From Salipaludibacillus sp. LMS25 (lineage in GTDB: Bacteria; Bacillota; Bacilli; Bacillales; Salisediminibacteriaceae): a stretch of 64,000 bases of DNA. Made by a program: the position numbers and the translations under genes. The notes under the pieces are model-generated. The model did not search any database and was not told where the DNA came from. It saw only the letters and a program-made list of their open reading frames with translations. Positions 37,207 through 47,275 of the stretch are shown here, piece after piece (positions within the stretch are counted from its first letter, which is position 1; each line of letters starts with the position of its first letter). The stretch spans positions 2,822,001 through 2,886,000 of the forward strand of contig NZ_CP093299.1 of assembly GCF_024362805.1 (NCBI RefSeq), given 5' to 3'.

Positions 37207-38520
37207 TTACATTTTCTTTTGTGAAGTAGCCTTTATTACAAGGGATGGGGTATTGGCTCTCCTCCCGTGTTGTTTTTTCGTGCTCATGTCCGTAAGTAGT
37301 AAGAATAAACCGGTTGCCAAACACGTGACGATACTAGCAATGAATAAAAATGGTGCTGGAAGATAATCAAGAATGACGCCACCAATCAAAGGAGCAGCGA
37401 CGAACGATAGATTTCCTCCCATCATGACAACTGAGAAATACGTCGCTTCATAACCTTTTTTTGCAATCGCGGCGGTTAAAGTTTCCATTGTCGGCGCGAT
37501 AAACATCTCACCGATGGTCATGAGTACGATACCAATATACCAATAGAGTGGAGTGTCTCCAATAAGAAAAAAAGCGGGACTAGCTGTAAACGCCATACTA
37601 CCAATGGTAATGACAGATGTTGAGTTCAATTTTCTAAGAAGTATACTTATGAACGGCTGGCCTACAATAATTAGGACGGTATTTAATATAAGCAAATTAC
37701 CGAATAGTTGGATGCCATCCGTGAACTTATCATCTAAATAAATTGGGATTGTGGCGTCTAGTTGTGCTGGCAGAAAAAAAATAAAGAAGTAGCTCGATGC
37801 CATAAGTAGCAACGCTTTATTTTTAAATAAAACGAACACTGGTTGTTTGTTCAGGCGTTTCTTGGCAAACTCTGTGCTTTCCGTTTTTTCCTGTTTTTTT
37901 CTTTCATCTCCACTAGCTTTGCTGTTTCGAAACAGTAAAAAACTGCCTAAAAAAGTAAAAAACATGAGGGATGCAAAGAAGTGCAACGAGAACGCAGATT
38001 CCCCGGCATTGACGAGATAAATCGCAATTAACGGCCCAACCGCCCCTCCAAAGTTAAACACCCAATAATGCCAGCTCAAAGCTACCGTTCTTTGATGTTC
38101 TTCGATATTTGTAACAAAGAGGGCTTTGTTTGATACATTGGAGATTGCGAAGCCGATGCCGCTTAAAGTGGCGATAAGGCAAAAGAGTATGTACGATTGG
38201 GCAAGCCCATAGAGGGACAAACTGATTGCGATGATCAAAAGGGAGACGGGGTACATTTTTTTTAGACCGATCCGGTCGCTCATCCAGCCGCTAGGAATGC
38301 CGAAAAGCATGGAAGCGAGGGGGGATAGAGCAATGATGACGGCGGCTTCGGAAGCGGAATATCCATGGGCATTATGTAGAAAAACGGCAATAAAGGGGAT
38401 TGTACCGAAGCGTGCCATGGAAGCCAAAAAATGTGCTGCCAGTAAGAGATAGATCATTTTGTTAAATTGTTTGAAAGGTTGGAATACCTTTTTGGACTTT
38501 TGAAGAATTTTTTGTTGCAT
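37207..38520 (-). CDS. MFS transporter
   Basis: Major facilitator with 12 predicted membrane segments and 437 residues. The loop 2-3 signature is GIPSGWMSDRIGLKKMYP. A long charged central loop (about residues 200-230, KASGDERKKQEKTESTEFAKKR) separates the two halves. The general organisation is that of drug or metabolite exporters of the 12-helix group; the substrate is unknown. The ATG at 38520 is preceded by AAGAGGTG. A pseudogene remnant lies immediately upstream on the same strand, ending 17 bp before the MFS start, so the two were probably one transcription unit. Confidence 0.9.
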   Translation of the reverse strand: MQQKILQKSKKVFQPFKQFNKMIYLLLAAHFLASMARFGTIPFIAVFLHNAHGYSASEAAVIIALSPLASMLFGIPSGWMSDRIGLKKMYPVSLLIIAISLSLYGLAQSYILFCLIATLSGIGFAISNVSNKALFVTNIEEHQRTVALSWHYWVFNFGGAVGPLIAIYLVNAGESAFSLHFFASLMFFTFLGSFLLFRNSKASGDERKKQEKTESTEFAKKRLNKQPVFVLFKNKALLLMASSYFFIFFLPAQLDATIPIYLDDKFTDGIQLFGNLLILNTVLIIVGQPFISILLRKLNSTSVITIGSMAFTASPAFFLIGDTPLYWYIGIVLMTIGEMFIAPTMETLTAAIAKKGYEATYFSVVMMGGNLSFVAAPLIGGVILDYLPAPFLFIASIVTCLATGLFLLLTDMSTKKQHGRRANTPSLVIKATSQKKM

Positions 38521-38536
38521 TTAGCACCTCTTATTT

Positions 38537-39100
38537 CTAAATAAATCGACCATGGGTTCCTTTATTGTGTAAACGAGAATGGGGTACCAAAATTCCATAC
38601 GCTCCAATTATGATTTCTTTAGAAGGGTCAATTTGTAATTCTTGTTCAACTTGTTCGTCCCTTAAAGCAGTGCTCGATAAAAGCTTGTCGAATAATCAAG
38701 TTTTGGGGAAAGTAAGCTCATTTTTTCCTTCTCTTTATAAACCTTAAATATTGGAGGAGAAGGTTCAGATAGATGTTTTTCCGATAATTGCTTAAGCGTT
38801 TCATTTAGTGGGGTGAAGGGATGATTTTGTTTACCCAAGTTCCGAAGTGGAAATGCTATAAATTCCCAACTTTCCCGTTCTTTATGATTGATAAGATCAG
38901 GCTTTATAATTGTTTGAAATTGGGCTGTTTTTAAAGACTTTTGAGCATAACTTTTTGTTAATGCTGTTTGTTTAAAATTCAGATTGCTTTTTGTAAAAGC
39001 TGTCTGCGTATTCTGTTGCTATTTGGGATGCGCCTTTCTCAAGTTCTAGCTCTTCAACCGTGTTCTCTTTGACTGCTGTTGCAAGCTCTTTTAAACTCAA
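38537..39100 (-). pseudogene. degraded gene of unknown family
   Basis: The reverse strand reads as one protein broken by at least two frameshifts. A TTG start at 39100 behind GGGAGGT gives MSLKELATAVKENTVEELEL and ends at a stop after DSFYKKQSEF. A second frame continues QTALTKSYAQKSLKTAQF..., ESWEFIAFPLRNLGKQ..., LSPKLDYSTSFYRALL. A third frame ends RDEQVEQELQIDPSKEIIIG and HGRFI just before the MFS gene. Restored, it would have about 185 residues. I do not recognise the family. Position and spacing suggest it was co-transcribed with the MFS transporter. Confidence 0.6.
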
Positions 39101-39256
39101 TTTGAAATACCTCCCATAATTTTTAATATACAATATCAAAAAATTGTATATTAAAAAGGTTATATTAATGAAAGATTTATGTCAACAGATAATTGGGAAA
39201 ATTTCAAAAAAAAAGAATAATTGATAGGTGAGGCACCTTATTATAGATAGTTTTAA

Positions 39257-39451
39257 ATATATATTAATGATGGTTTGTCCCTTTTTGAAAACATTGAAGC
39301 GGATGTTGAAGATAGGAATCGCTTTTATTGTAAATGGGATTTTTGAACGCTACGCGAGAAAATAGTTAAGGAAATATCAAATATCCAACTCCAAAAGGAA
39401 ATTAAACTACCTGTTCCAAGAGCCGGATATTTAATAGGCCATCCATATTAA
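39257..39451 (+). pseudogene. small gene remnant with an internal stop
   Basis: One frame reads INDGLSLFENIEADVEDR and RFYCKWDF, then a TGA, and continues LREKIVKEISNIQL and KEIKLPVPRAGYLIGHPY to a stop. The composition is protein-like on both sides of the TGA in an otherwise very AT-rich stretch, but there is no start site and no family is recognised. The remainder of 39101-39948 is AT-rich and probably contains the app operon promoter (TGTATAAT near 39882). Confidence 0.3.
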
Positions 39452-39948
39452 ACAAAAAAATCATCTTTACGTAGATAATTTAACACACTTTATTTCTAAG
39501 CTCTTAACGACTAAATGGAGATAGGATAGTTTCATAGAATAATAAAGCGTACTCATACATGTAAAAAAAATACAAATAACAACACGTATATTTAAATTAC
39601 TAGTATAATATCCTAATTATACATAAGTCCTTCAATATAGTGATTCACACATATTAACACGTTAATCTACAAAAGTATAAATATATTAATATAATAAAAA
39701 AATCGTCACAAGATATTTTTTTATTAGTTTTACGTAGTATTCTGAAATCTGAAATATTCAGAAAAAACATTTACTTATACAGATTTATATGATAAATTAT
39801 CTAAAAGATTAGCAACAATTACACATAAAATTTTACAGAAACTCAAAAAAATTCGGGAATGAGAAGCTTTTTTACATATGGATGTATAATATTGATATGT
39901 AAGCGACAACACTCCCTGGGGTAATTTAACATACGAGGTGGTGACATC

Positions 39949-40935
39949 GTGTCCGTATTATTAGATGTGAAAGATTTACAAACGCATTTTATTAGTAAAA
40001 AGCAAACGGTTAAAGCAGTAGATGGCATTGATATTACAATAAGGCGCGGAGAAACAGTGGCCTTGGTAGGTGAGTCTGGTTCTGGTAAGAGTATGACCTC
40101 TCTTTCTCTTATGCAACTTGTTCCGTCTCCAGGTGGGAAAATAGTTGGAGGTGAAGTGAATTTTAACGGTAAAGATTTACTTTCATTAAAGGAAAAAGAG
40201 ATGAGAAAGGTTCGTGGTAATGAAATATCCATGATATTCCAGGAGCCGATGACTTCCTTGAACCCTGTTTTGACGATTGGCGAGCAATTGATGGAAGTGC
40301 TACGCTACCACAAAAAAATGACGAAAGAGCAAGCGAGAAAAAAAGCAGTTGAATTATTGAAAATCGTCGGGTTTTCCCGGGCTGAAGACATGATTAAAGA
40401 TTATCCTCACCGGCTTTCAGGTGGTATGAGACAACGTGTCATGATTGCGATGGCAATGAGTTGTGATCCGAAGCTTCTTATCGCAGACGAGCCGACTACT
40501 GCCCTGGACGTAACTATTCAGGCCCAAATTCTTGAATTAATGAAAGACTTAACGAACCAATTTGATACGGCTATTTTACTCATTACTCATGATTTAGGTG
40601 TTGTGTCAGAAATCGCCAATCATGTAGTTGTTATGTATGCGGGACAAGTGGTGGAGAATGCTCCAGTAGATAAGTTGTTTGATGAACCACTACATCCTTA
40701 TACGCAAGGGTTACTAGATTCTATTCCTGCTATAGAAGGCAAAATAGACCGACTGAAATCAATCAAAGGAAATGTTCCTCTTCCAGACGAGATGCCTAAG
40801 GGATGCCGTTTTGCACCGAGATGTCCTAAGGTATTTGACAAATGCTTGACTGCCAACCCTGAGCTGCTAAAAATGGCACCAGGACAAAAGGTGCGATGCT
40901 TTTTGTATGATCAAAAAGGAGAGGAAACCACATGA
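39949..40935 (+). CDS. appD: oligopeptide ABC transporter ATP-binding protein AppD
   Basis: First ATPase of an oligopeptide importer. Walker A is GESGSGKS, the signature LSGGMRQR and Walker B LLIADEPTTALD. The C-terminal oligopeptide extension carries the CRFAPRCPKVFDKC cysteine pattern that can hold an iron-sulfur cluster in this family. 328 residues, GTG start behind GAGGTGG. The order D-F-A-B-C of this cluster is that of the B. subtilis app operon rather than opp (A-B-C-D-F) or dpp, which supports the App name. It overlaps appF by 4 bp. Confidence 0.92.
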   Translation: MSVLLDVKDLQTHFISKKQTVKAVDGIDITIRRGETVALVGESGSGKSMTSLSLMQLVPSPGGKIVGGEVNFNGKDLLSLKEKEMRKVRGNEISMIFQEPMTSLNPVLTIGEQLMEVLRYHKKMTKEQARKKAVELLKIVGFSRAEDMIKDYPHRLSGGMRQRVMIAMAMSCDPKLLIADEPTTALDVTIQAQILELMKDLTNQFDTAILLITHDLGVVSEIANHVVVMYAGQVVENAPVDKLFDEPLHPYTQGLLDSIPAIEGKIDRLKSIKGNVPLPDEMPKGCRFAPRCPKVFDKCLTANPELLKMAPGQKVRCFLYDQKGEETT

Positions 40936-41975
40936 CACACAATCCTAATGTCACCATAGATACTCAACCACAAGAGAACTTCAACGGCACTCATTCAGAT
41001 AATATTTTAGAAGTAACTAATTTAAAAAAGCATTTCCCAATCAAAACAGGGGTCTTGCAACGGGAAACAGGGGTTGTGAAAGCTGTTGACGGTGCCCATT
41101 TTTCAGTTAAAAAAGGCGAAACAATCGGAATTGTTGGGGAATCAGGCTGTGGCAAATCCACAACCGGCCGAACGATTATTAGACTGTACGAGCCTACGGA
41201 AGGGCAGATCATATACAAAGGCCATGATATTGCCCACTTAAAAGAGAGAGAAATGAGAAACACGATACGTCGTGATATACAAATGATTTTTCAAGACCCT
41301 TTCGCTTCCTTAAACCCTCGTAAAACATTAGGGAGCATTTTATATGAACCATTTAAAGTACATAAAATGTATAGCCACAAGGAACGAGAAGAACGAATAG
41401 GGGAGCTCCTTGAGACGGTAGGGTTAGACGCTTCCTTTAAAAGTAGATACCCTCATGAGTTTTCAGGGGGACAACGGCAGCGAATCGGTATTGCAAGGGC
41501 TTTGACGACTCAGCCGGATTTAATTATTGCTGATGAGCCGGTCTCCGCGTTGGATGTGTCTATCCAAGCGCAGATCATTAATTTGCTTGAAGATTTGCAA
41601 GATGATTTAGGATTGACGTATGTTTTTATTTCACACGATTTAAGTGTCGTTCGTCATATTGCCGACAGAGTTGGCGTAATGTATTTAGGGAATATGATGG
41701 AACTAGCTTCAAAGGAAGATCTTTATGCTGAGCCGCTTCATCCTTATACGAGAGCGCTATTATCAGCTGTGCCAGTACCGAGGAAAAAAGGGGCAGAAAA
41801 GCGAGAAAAGATTGTATTACAAGGTGATTTGCCAAGCCCATCAAATCCACCAGCAGGCTGTGTATTCCATACGAGATGCCCAGAGGCAATGGAAGAGTGT
41901 AAAAAAGTAGTGCCAGCTTTTGAAGAAAAGCGACAAAACCACTTTGTTGCGTGTCATTTATATAAGAAAGCTTAA
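40932..41975 (+). CDS. appF: oligopeptide ABC transporter ATP-binding protein AppF
   Basis: Second ATPase, 347 residues. Walker A is GESGCGKST, the signature FSGGQRQR and Walker B LIIADEPVSALD. The C-terminal extension has GCVFHTRCPEAMEEC. ATG overlaps the appD stop (ATGA). The 85-bp gap to appA contains an AAAGGAGGTG/CACCTTT-type hairpin that may adjust the level of the binding protein mRNA. Confidence 0.92.
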   Translation: MTHNPNVTIDTQPQENFNGTHSDNILEVTNLKKHFPIKTGVLQRETGVVKAVDGAHFSVKKGETIGIVGESGCGKSTTGRTIIRLYEPTEGQIIYKGHDIAHLKEREMRNTIRRDIQMIFQDPFASLNPRKTLGSILYEPFKVHKMYSHKEREERIGELLETVGLDASFKSRYPHEFSGGQRQRIGIARALTTQPDLIIADEPVSALDVSIQAQIINLLEDLQDDLGLTYVFISHDLSVVRHIADRVGVMYLGNMMELASKEDLYAEPLHPYTRALLSAVPVPRKKGAEKREKIVLQGDLPSPSNPPAGCVFHTRCPEAMEECKKVVPAFEEKRQNHFVACHLYKKA

Positions 41976-42060
41976 CTATTGAAAGGAGGTGTCCCAGCAC
42001 CTTTAGAAATGTGACACTTGTGCATTTTTATTTTTTTTAAAAAAACAAGGAGGGGTTAAA

Positions 42061-43743
42061 TTGAGAGGGAAAAAACATATTTGGAGTTTAGCAGCGGTCA
42101 TGCTAGCTATGTCTGTGTTGCTAGCTGCATGTGGTGGAGACAACAATTTGGAAGAAGCGATGCAAGACGAACGAAACAATGAAGAAAATAACAATACAGA
42201 AGGTCATGCTAATAATGATAAGGCCGATGGTGAGCCGCAAGAAGGCGGGGATATCACGATTGGTGTCATTAGTGATCCGGTTATGTTCTTGCCGACCCAC
42301 ACGCAAGATTCGGCTAGTAGCGATGTTGAAGAAATGCTATTTAATCAGCTCGTCCGTGTCGATGAAAATATTGAAATGCAGAAAGAGTTAGCGGTCGATT
42401 GGGAGGAATCAGATGATGGTTTAACGTATACTTTCGAAATTCATGAAGGCGTTACTTTCCATGATGGGGAACCATTAACGGCTGAAGATGTAGAATTTAC
42501 GTTTAATATTTTCCTTGATGAAGACTATACGGGCCCGCGTGCTGGTAATTTCAGAGCCCTTGAAGAAGTAGAAGCACTTGATGAAACAACTATTGAGTTC
42601 CGTTTAAGTGAACCTGATGCCCGATTTATTAGTAACCTTGGTGGAGATGCTGGAATATTGCCTAAGCATCTTCTTGAGGATGTGGATGCCACCGAACTTG
42701 AAGAACATGACTTTGCGCGTAATCCAATTGGCTCTGGTCCATTTCAATTTGATTCATGGCAAGATGGTCAATACGTTCAGTTGACAGCGTATGAAGATTA
42801 TTGGGAAGGTGCTCCTCATTTAGAGCGGATTACGTTTAGTATTGTCGGTGATCAAAACGCGCTAATGGCGCAGATTGAAGGCGGTGACGTAGACGTAGGC
42901 ATCGTGCCTGCTACGGATTATTCAACAGCTGAAGGCTGGGAAGAGCAAGGGTTAGTTAATTTACAATCGACGTTAGGGTATCAGTATAATTATATGGGGT
43001 ATAACCTTCGTTTGGATATGTTCTCAGATAAAGAAACACGTCAAGCGTTAACCCATGCCATTGATCGGCAAACGATTATCGATCAAGTTGGTCAAGGACA
43101 AGGTGAAGTGGCTCATGGTCCTGTTAGTCCACTTAGCTGGGCTTATCCAGATGAGATGCCAGAATTTGAATATGATCCGGAGAAAGCCCGTGAATTACTG
43201 GCGGAGGCTGGTTGGGAAGAAGGGGCAGACGGTATTCTTGAGCGGGACGGTGAACGCTTCTCATTTACGTTAAAAACGAATTCAGGTAACCAAATTCGTG
43301 AAGATATCTCCGTTGTCGTCCAGTCGATGTTAAACGAAGTAGGGGTAGAAGTAGAAGTGGAGTACGTAGAGTGGGGAGCATTCATTGATCAGATAAACCC
43401 ACCAAACTTTGACTTTGATGCCGTCGTACTAGGATGGTCTTTAGGGACAGACCCTGATCCACGTGCAATATGGCATTCAGAGGAAATCGAAGCAGGGCTA
43501 AATAATATTGGGTATGCTCGTGATGATGTAGATGAATTGATCGATAAAAACGTCTTAATCGTAGATCAAGATGAGCGTGCGGAAGCGCTCGATGAGATTT
43601 TTCAAATGATTGCTGAGGATCAGCCATACACGTTCCTTTACTATCCGAACGATTTAAAAGTGATCCCGACAAATCTTGAAGGGTTCGTTCATCACCCACG
43701 TTTAAATTTTTATCGAGTACAAGATTGGTATTATTCAGAGTAA
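42061..43743 (+). CDS. appA: oligopeptide-binding lipoprotein AppA
   Basis: Family 5 solute-binding lipoprotein of 560 residues that captures peptides outside the cell. The signal peptide ends in the lipobox LLAAC, and a linker rich in Asn, Glu and Asp follows. Typical family blocks are GLTYTFEIHEGVTFHDGEPLTAEDVEFTF and NPIGSGPFQF. TTG start with AGGAGGGG 6 bp upstream. The reading frame is intact. The mature protein is strongly acidic. It belongs to the appDFABC cluster, with about 310 bp before appB. Confidence 0.92.
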   Translation: MRGKKHIWSLAAVMLAMSVLLAACGGDNNLEEAMQDERNNEENNNTEGHANNDKADGEPQEGGDITIGVISDPVMFLPTHTQDSASSDVEEMLFNQLVRVDENIEMQKELAVDWEESDDGLTYTFEIHEGVTFHDGEPLTAEDVEFTFNIFLDEDYTGPRAGNFRALEEVEALDETTIEFRLSEPDARFISNLGGDAGILPKHLLEDVDATELEEHDFARNPIGSGPFQFDSWQDGQYVQLTAYEDYWEGAPHLERITFSIVGDQNALMAQIEGGDVDVGIVPATDYSTAEGWEEQGLVNLQSTLGYQYNYMGYNLRLDMFSDKETRQALTHAIDRQTIIDQVGQGQGEVAHGPVSPLSWAYPDEMPEFEYDPEKARELLAEAGWEEGADGILERDGERFSFTLKTNSGNQIREDISVVVQSMLNEVGVEVEVEYVEWGAFIDQINPPNFDFDAVVLGWSLGTDPDPRAIWHSEEIEAGLNNIGYARDDVDELIDKNVLIVDQDERAEALDEIFQMIAEDQPYTFLYYPNDLKVIPTNLEGFVHHPRLNFYRVQDWYYSE

Positions 43744-44055
43744 CTATACCGCGTCGTAACACTTAGCTCATATCACAATTGTTAGGAGTAAGTCATAGTT
43801 AATCACATGGTCCAAGACGGGAAGCGCTTCTAAAGTATTTGGAGTGATGACAACTTTAGAGCCTTCCTGTTCATTTATTCTAATTTAAAGAGTCACCTCA
43901 TACAGCTTGCAAGAAGTTGTTGGTAGATTTTCTTTATCCTATCAAACTAAAAGACTAGTTATGAATGATAGTATAAGTAAAGTTACGCCATCAACAGCTT
44001 TTTTATTAAAACAAGTGTCATAGCTACATAACCAAACGAGAGAAGGAGGCAGATC
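43744..44055. other. appA-appB intergenic region
   Basis: About 310 bp with a hairpin (43819-43868) made from GGAAG/CTTCC and CTAAAG/CTTTAG arms. It may partly terminate or stabilise the appA transcript so that binding protein exceeds permease. The rest is AT-rich up to AGAAGGAGG before appB. Confidence 0.45.
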
Positions 44056-45006
44056 ATGCTTTCATATATCATACGACGTGTTCTGATGGCTATCCCTATA
44101 CTAATCGGTATTTCCATCCTCACGTTTTCGGTCATGCATTTAGCTCCAGGAAGTCCCTCTTCAATGATGATGTCACCTGATATTAGTCCTGAAGTAAGGG
44201 TAGCATTTGAAGAAAGATACGGGTTGAACGATCCGATTCCAGTTCAATATGTGAAATGGATGGGAGCGATGCTTCAAGGCGATATGGGGTATTCACTTGT
44301 TAAAGTGGGTATGCCTGTGAATGAAATGATTATGAATCGATTGCCAAACACACTGATTCTTATGGGAGCTTCTACTATTATAGCAGTCTTGATTTCAATT
44401 CCATTAGGAATCGCTTCTGCCCGTAGACAATATTCATTAACTGATTACTCAGTGACAGTGGCTGCATTTGTAGGAGTAGCTACACCAAACTTTTGGATCG
44501 GACTATTATTAATTATGTTTTTCTCTGTTAATCTAGGGTGGATGCCTTCAGGAGGCATTGCCACGTTAAATGAACCGTTTAGTATTGTGGATAGGCTTCA
44601 CCATCTCGTAATGCCGGCCTTAGTATTGGCCACCGCTGATATGGCAGGGCTCACTCGATACAGTCGCTCCAGTATGCTTGAGGTCATTCAACAAGATTAC
44701 ATGCGGACGGCTAAAGCGAAAGGATTTAAAGAAAATACGGTCATTTACAAGCATGGGTTGCGTAATGGTTTAATTCCGATTATTACGATTTTCGGGTTGA
44801 TGTTGCCGTCCTTCTTTGCTGGCTCTGTTGTTGTGGAAAAAGTTTTTTCTTGGCCAGGAATTGGTGATTTACTCATTACATCGGTTTTCCAACGTGATTA
44901 CCCAGTTGTAATGGGAATCACCATGATCTCCGCCGTGTTAGTGGTGGTCGGGAATCTCTTGGCAGACATTGCTTATGCCATCTTTGACCCGAGAATTGAG
45001 TATTAA
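44056..45006 (+). CDS. appB: oligopeptide ABC transporter permease AppB
   Basis: Membrane subunit with six helices and 316 residues. The N terminus [24 protein letters not shown] is typical of OppB/DppB proteins, and the ATPase-contact EAA loop is [36 protein letters not shown] precedes the ATG. appC follows after 14 bp. Confidence 0.93.
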   Translation: MLSYIIRRVLMAIPILIGISILTFSVMHLAPGSPSSMMMSPDISPEVRVAFEERYGLNDPIPVQYVKWMGAMLQGDMGYSLVKVGMPVNEMIMNRLPNTLILMGASTIIAVLISIPLGIASARRQYSLTDYSVTVAAFVGVATPNFWIGLLLIMFFSVNLGWMPSGGIATLNEPFSIVDRLHHLVMPALVLATADMAGLTRYSRSSMLEVIQQDYMRTAKAKGFKENTVIYKHGLRNGLIPIITIFGLMLPSFFAGSVVVEKVFSWPGIGDLLITSVFQRDYPVVMGITMISAVLVVVGNLLADIAYAIFDPRIEY

Positions 45007-45020
45007 GGAGGCGCTGTCAC

Positions 45021-45950
45021 ATGCAACAAGAACCAGTTAAAATGCCATCAATGACACCACCGGAAGGTCCAGTAGAACCTAAGTTAAAGAGAAAGCCAGA
45101 AACAATGACTCGCATTATTATGAAAAAGTTTATCAAAAATAAATTAGCTGTTGTAGGGGCGATCGTGTTACTGATTATCGTCACGATGGCCATTTTTGCT
45201 CCTTTAATTGCACCACAAGACCCTCGTAATGTAGAGATGGACTTGTTGAACAGACTAGCTCCTCCCAGCACCGATTTTATTATGGGGACGGATGACTTCG
45301 GCCGAGATATATTTAGTCGTGTGTTGTACGGAGCGCGAGTATCTTTACTAGTTGGGTTTTTAGCCATGCTCGGGGGTGCTATAATTGGCACAGTTATGGG
45401 GGCGTTAGCCGGTTATTTCGGTGGGCGGATAGATAATATGATTATGCGCCTCGTTGACATTCTAATTTCATTTCCAAATATCTTTCTTCTTATTTTATTA
45501 ATAGCTTTTTTCAGTCCAAGTGTTAGTCTGTTAATCATATTTTTAGCGTCGTTAGGGTGGATGAGTACAGCCCGACTCGTGCGAGGGGAGTTCTTAAGCT
45601 TACGTGAAAGAGAGTATGTATTGGCTGCTAAAACGTTAGGCATGAAAACAAATCGAATCATTTTTCATCATATTTTACCTAATGCCCTTGGACCCATTAT
45701 TGTCGCCTCCACATTAAGTGTTGGTAACTTAATTATCGTCGAGTCTGTCCTTAGCTTTTTAGGATTAGGGGTACAGCCACCAACACCGAGCTGGGGAAAT
45801 ATGCTGCAATCAGCCCAAAACTATACGATTATGAGAGATGCATGGTGGTACCCTGTATTTCCAGGTTTAATGATCTTCATTACAGTATTGTCGATTAACT
45901 TCGTCGGAGATGGACTAAGGGATGCATTCGACCCTAAAATGAAGGCATAA
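45021..45950 (+). CDS. appC: oligopeptide ABC transporter permease AppC
   Basis: Second membrane subunit, 309 residues, six helices, with the OppC-type N-terminal domain before TM1. The block [22 protein letters not shown] and the EAA loop [29 protein letters not shown] are characteristic. AAGGAGG lies just before the ATG. It is the last gene of the operon and is followed by a strong terminator. Confidence 0.93.
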   Translation: MQQEPVKMPSMTPPEGPVEPKLKRKPETMTRIIMKKFIKNKLAVVGAIVLLIIVTMAIFAPLIAPQDPRNVEMDLLNRLAPPSTDFIMGTDDFGRDIFSRVLYGARVSLLVGFLAMLGGAIIGTVMGALAGYFGGRIDNMIMRLVDILISFPNIFLLILLIAFFSPSVSLLIIFLASLGWMSTARLVRGEFLSLREREYVLAAKTLGMKTNRIIFHHILPNALGPIIVASTLSVGNLIIVESVLSFLGLGVQPPTPSWGNMLQSAQNYTIMRDAWWYPVFPGLMIFITVLSINFVGDGLRDAFDPKMKA

Positions 45951-45979
45951 CTTATATCATTATTTATTTCAAAAGTTAG

Positions 45980-46030
45980 AGATTGATAGCTATGTGGGGA
46001 ATGCCGCTAGTATCAATCTTTCTTTTTTTC
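45980..46030 (+). terminator. terminator of the app operon
   Basis: A 9-bp stem AGATTGATA/TATCAATCT with a 22-nt loop that may pair further, followed by TTCTTTTTTT, 30 bp after the appC stop. The stretch from there to 46289 contains only AT-rich sequence and the ypjP leader. Confidence 0.85.
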
Positions 46031-46289
46031 ATGTATAGACACCTTGAAAAAGAGAAGGATGTCTCAACTTTACAACTGTTTTTAACTTGAGTGCGACATG
46101 GTTTGCGTTTTTGTGGCGTAGTGGCTAAAGAAGCTAAGGAAAAGCTTGATAGACTAAACCGTCATATAAATCCTAAAAAGTGTGGAGATTTATAGACTTT
46201 TGAAACAAACATGATAAAATAATAGTTAATAGAAGTGTATGGACTGCGTGTCGCCATGCATAGGTCTTATGCTGAAGAAGGGATGTCTA

Positions 46290-46925
46290 ATGAAACTGAG
46301 ACTAAAAAAAATATTTGCTGTTTTAGTGACTATTCTTACATTGGGATTTTATGTCCCGCCAGTTGATCTGGGCCATGATGCTGAGAAGGAAACAGATGAC
46401 CTTCTTTCTTCCGCAAATAGTGCCAGTTCAGCCGATAAAGAGTCGTTATTAGTGAATATTGATCAGGAGAATGCCCCCGAAGAAACTCTTTCGGATGTGG
46501 ACTTTTCCGAACTTGAAACGAGTGACAATTACGTTCAGCAATTTACTGAGCTGGCTAAAGAGCAGACGTTTCACAAACTAGGCCCTCGTATTAGTCATAA
46601 GGTTGAGGACGACATTTTACTAGAAGTATTTCCGCCTATGGAAGAAGTGATTACGAGTCTATTAGATGATTTGGATGATGAAGAATTTCCTTACTTAGAA
46701 ATTGATGAGCAAACCTCCTCATATTATGGGGAAAAAATATTTAATATATACGATAATCAGTCAAAAGAAGACGTGGTAAGATTCCATGTCAGAAGAGATC
46801 TACGGCCTAAAGAGGGGTATTGGTTTAACTTTCATTACCATTTGAGGGAAGATAATTTTGAAAAGCATCATAATTTAGGCGACATCTATTGGGACAAGAA
46901 TACACCGCCAAAATGGATGACGTAA
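46290..46925 (+). CDS. ypjP: YpjP-like protein
   Basis: The C-terminal third, EDVVRFHVRRDLRPKEGYW then FNFHYHLREDNFEKHH and LGDIYWDKNTPPKW, closely follows B. subtilis YpjP as I remember it. An N-terminal hydrophobic segment (residues 7-25) indicates export or membrane anchoring. A very acidic linker (about 30-70) follows. The function of YpjP is unknown. The start at 46290 follows GAAGGGA; the frame can be extended to 46239 without support. 211 residues. It ends with its own terminator. Confidence 0.85.
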   Translation: MKLRLKKIFAVLVTILTLGFYVPPVDLGHDAEKETDDLLSSANSASSADKESLLVNIDQENAPEETLSDVDFSELETSDNYVQQFTELAKEQTFHKLGPRISHKVEDDILLEVFPPMEEVITSLLDDLDDEEFPYLEIDEQTSSYYGEKIFNIYDNQSKEDVVRFHVRRDLRPKEGYWFNFHYHLREDNFEKHHNLGDIYWDKNTPPKWMT

Positions 46926-46930
46926 GACGG

Positions 46931-46965
46931 GAATGTGCCTCTTGATGAGCACATTCTTTCTTTAT
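46931..46965 (+). terminator. terminator after ypjP
   Basis: Stem GAATGTGC/GCACATTC with a 10-nt loop and TTTCTTTAT after it, starting 6 bp past the stop codon. Confidence 0.75.
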
Positions 46966-46982
46966 ATATGGCTTTTATTTAT

Positions 46983-47032
46983 CCCACTCTTAAGGGGCAG
47001 TAAAACCCCCACTGATTGAAGCTTAGCTTTAT
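46983..47032. repeat. TTTAT-bounded element, short form (copy F)
   Basis: 50 bp with TTTAT on the left (46978-46982) and at the right end (47028-47032). It differs from copy B by a single base (GAAGCTTAG versus GAAGTTTAG). No gene lies in the remaining 47033-47275. Confidence 0.85.
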
Positions 47033-47275
47033 CAATAAGTAGGTTAGTTTTTTCAACTAGCAGCAGAGAAACCGTTCTTTACATATTGTGCAACTAGCAT
47101 TAGCAAAAATATTCCTTTTCAAATTTTATAGATAGTTAACCGAAATAAAAAGGAGATAGATATTCCAACATACTGGCTAAAAATGATGACGGCTAGCAAG
47201 GGTACGGCAAACATAGTTATTCTATGGATAAAAGTTCACTATATAGATCGTAGGTTTTTAAAAGGGGTGGCAGAG

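Noticed and set aside
43814..43833. cre site after appA (GAAGCGCTTC)
   Set aside because: The outer positions do not fit the consensus, and the sequence is better explained as one arm of the intercistronic hairpin.
44056..45950. naming the peptide importer opp or dpp
   Set aside because: The gene order D-F-A-B-C matches app of B. subtilis; opp and dpp have other orders.
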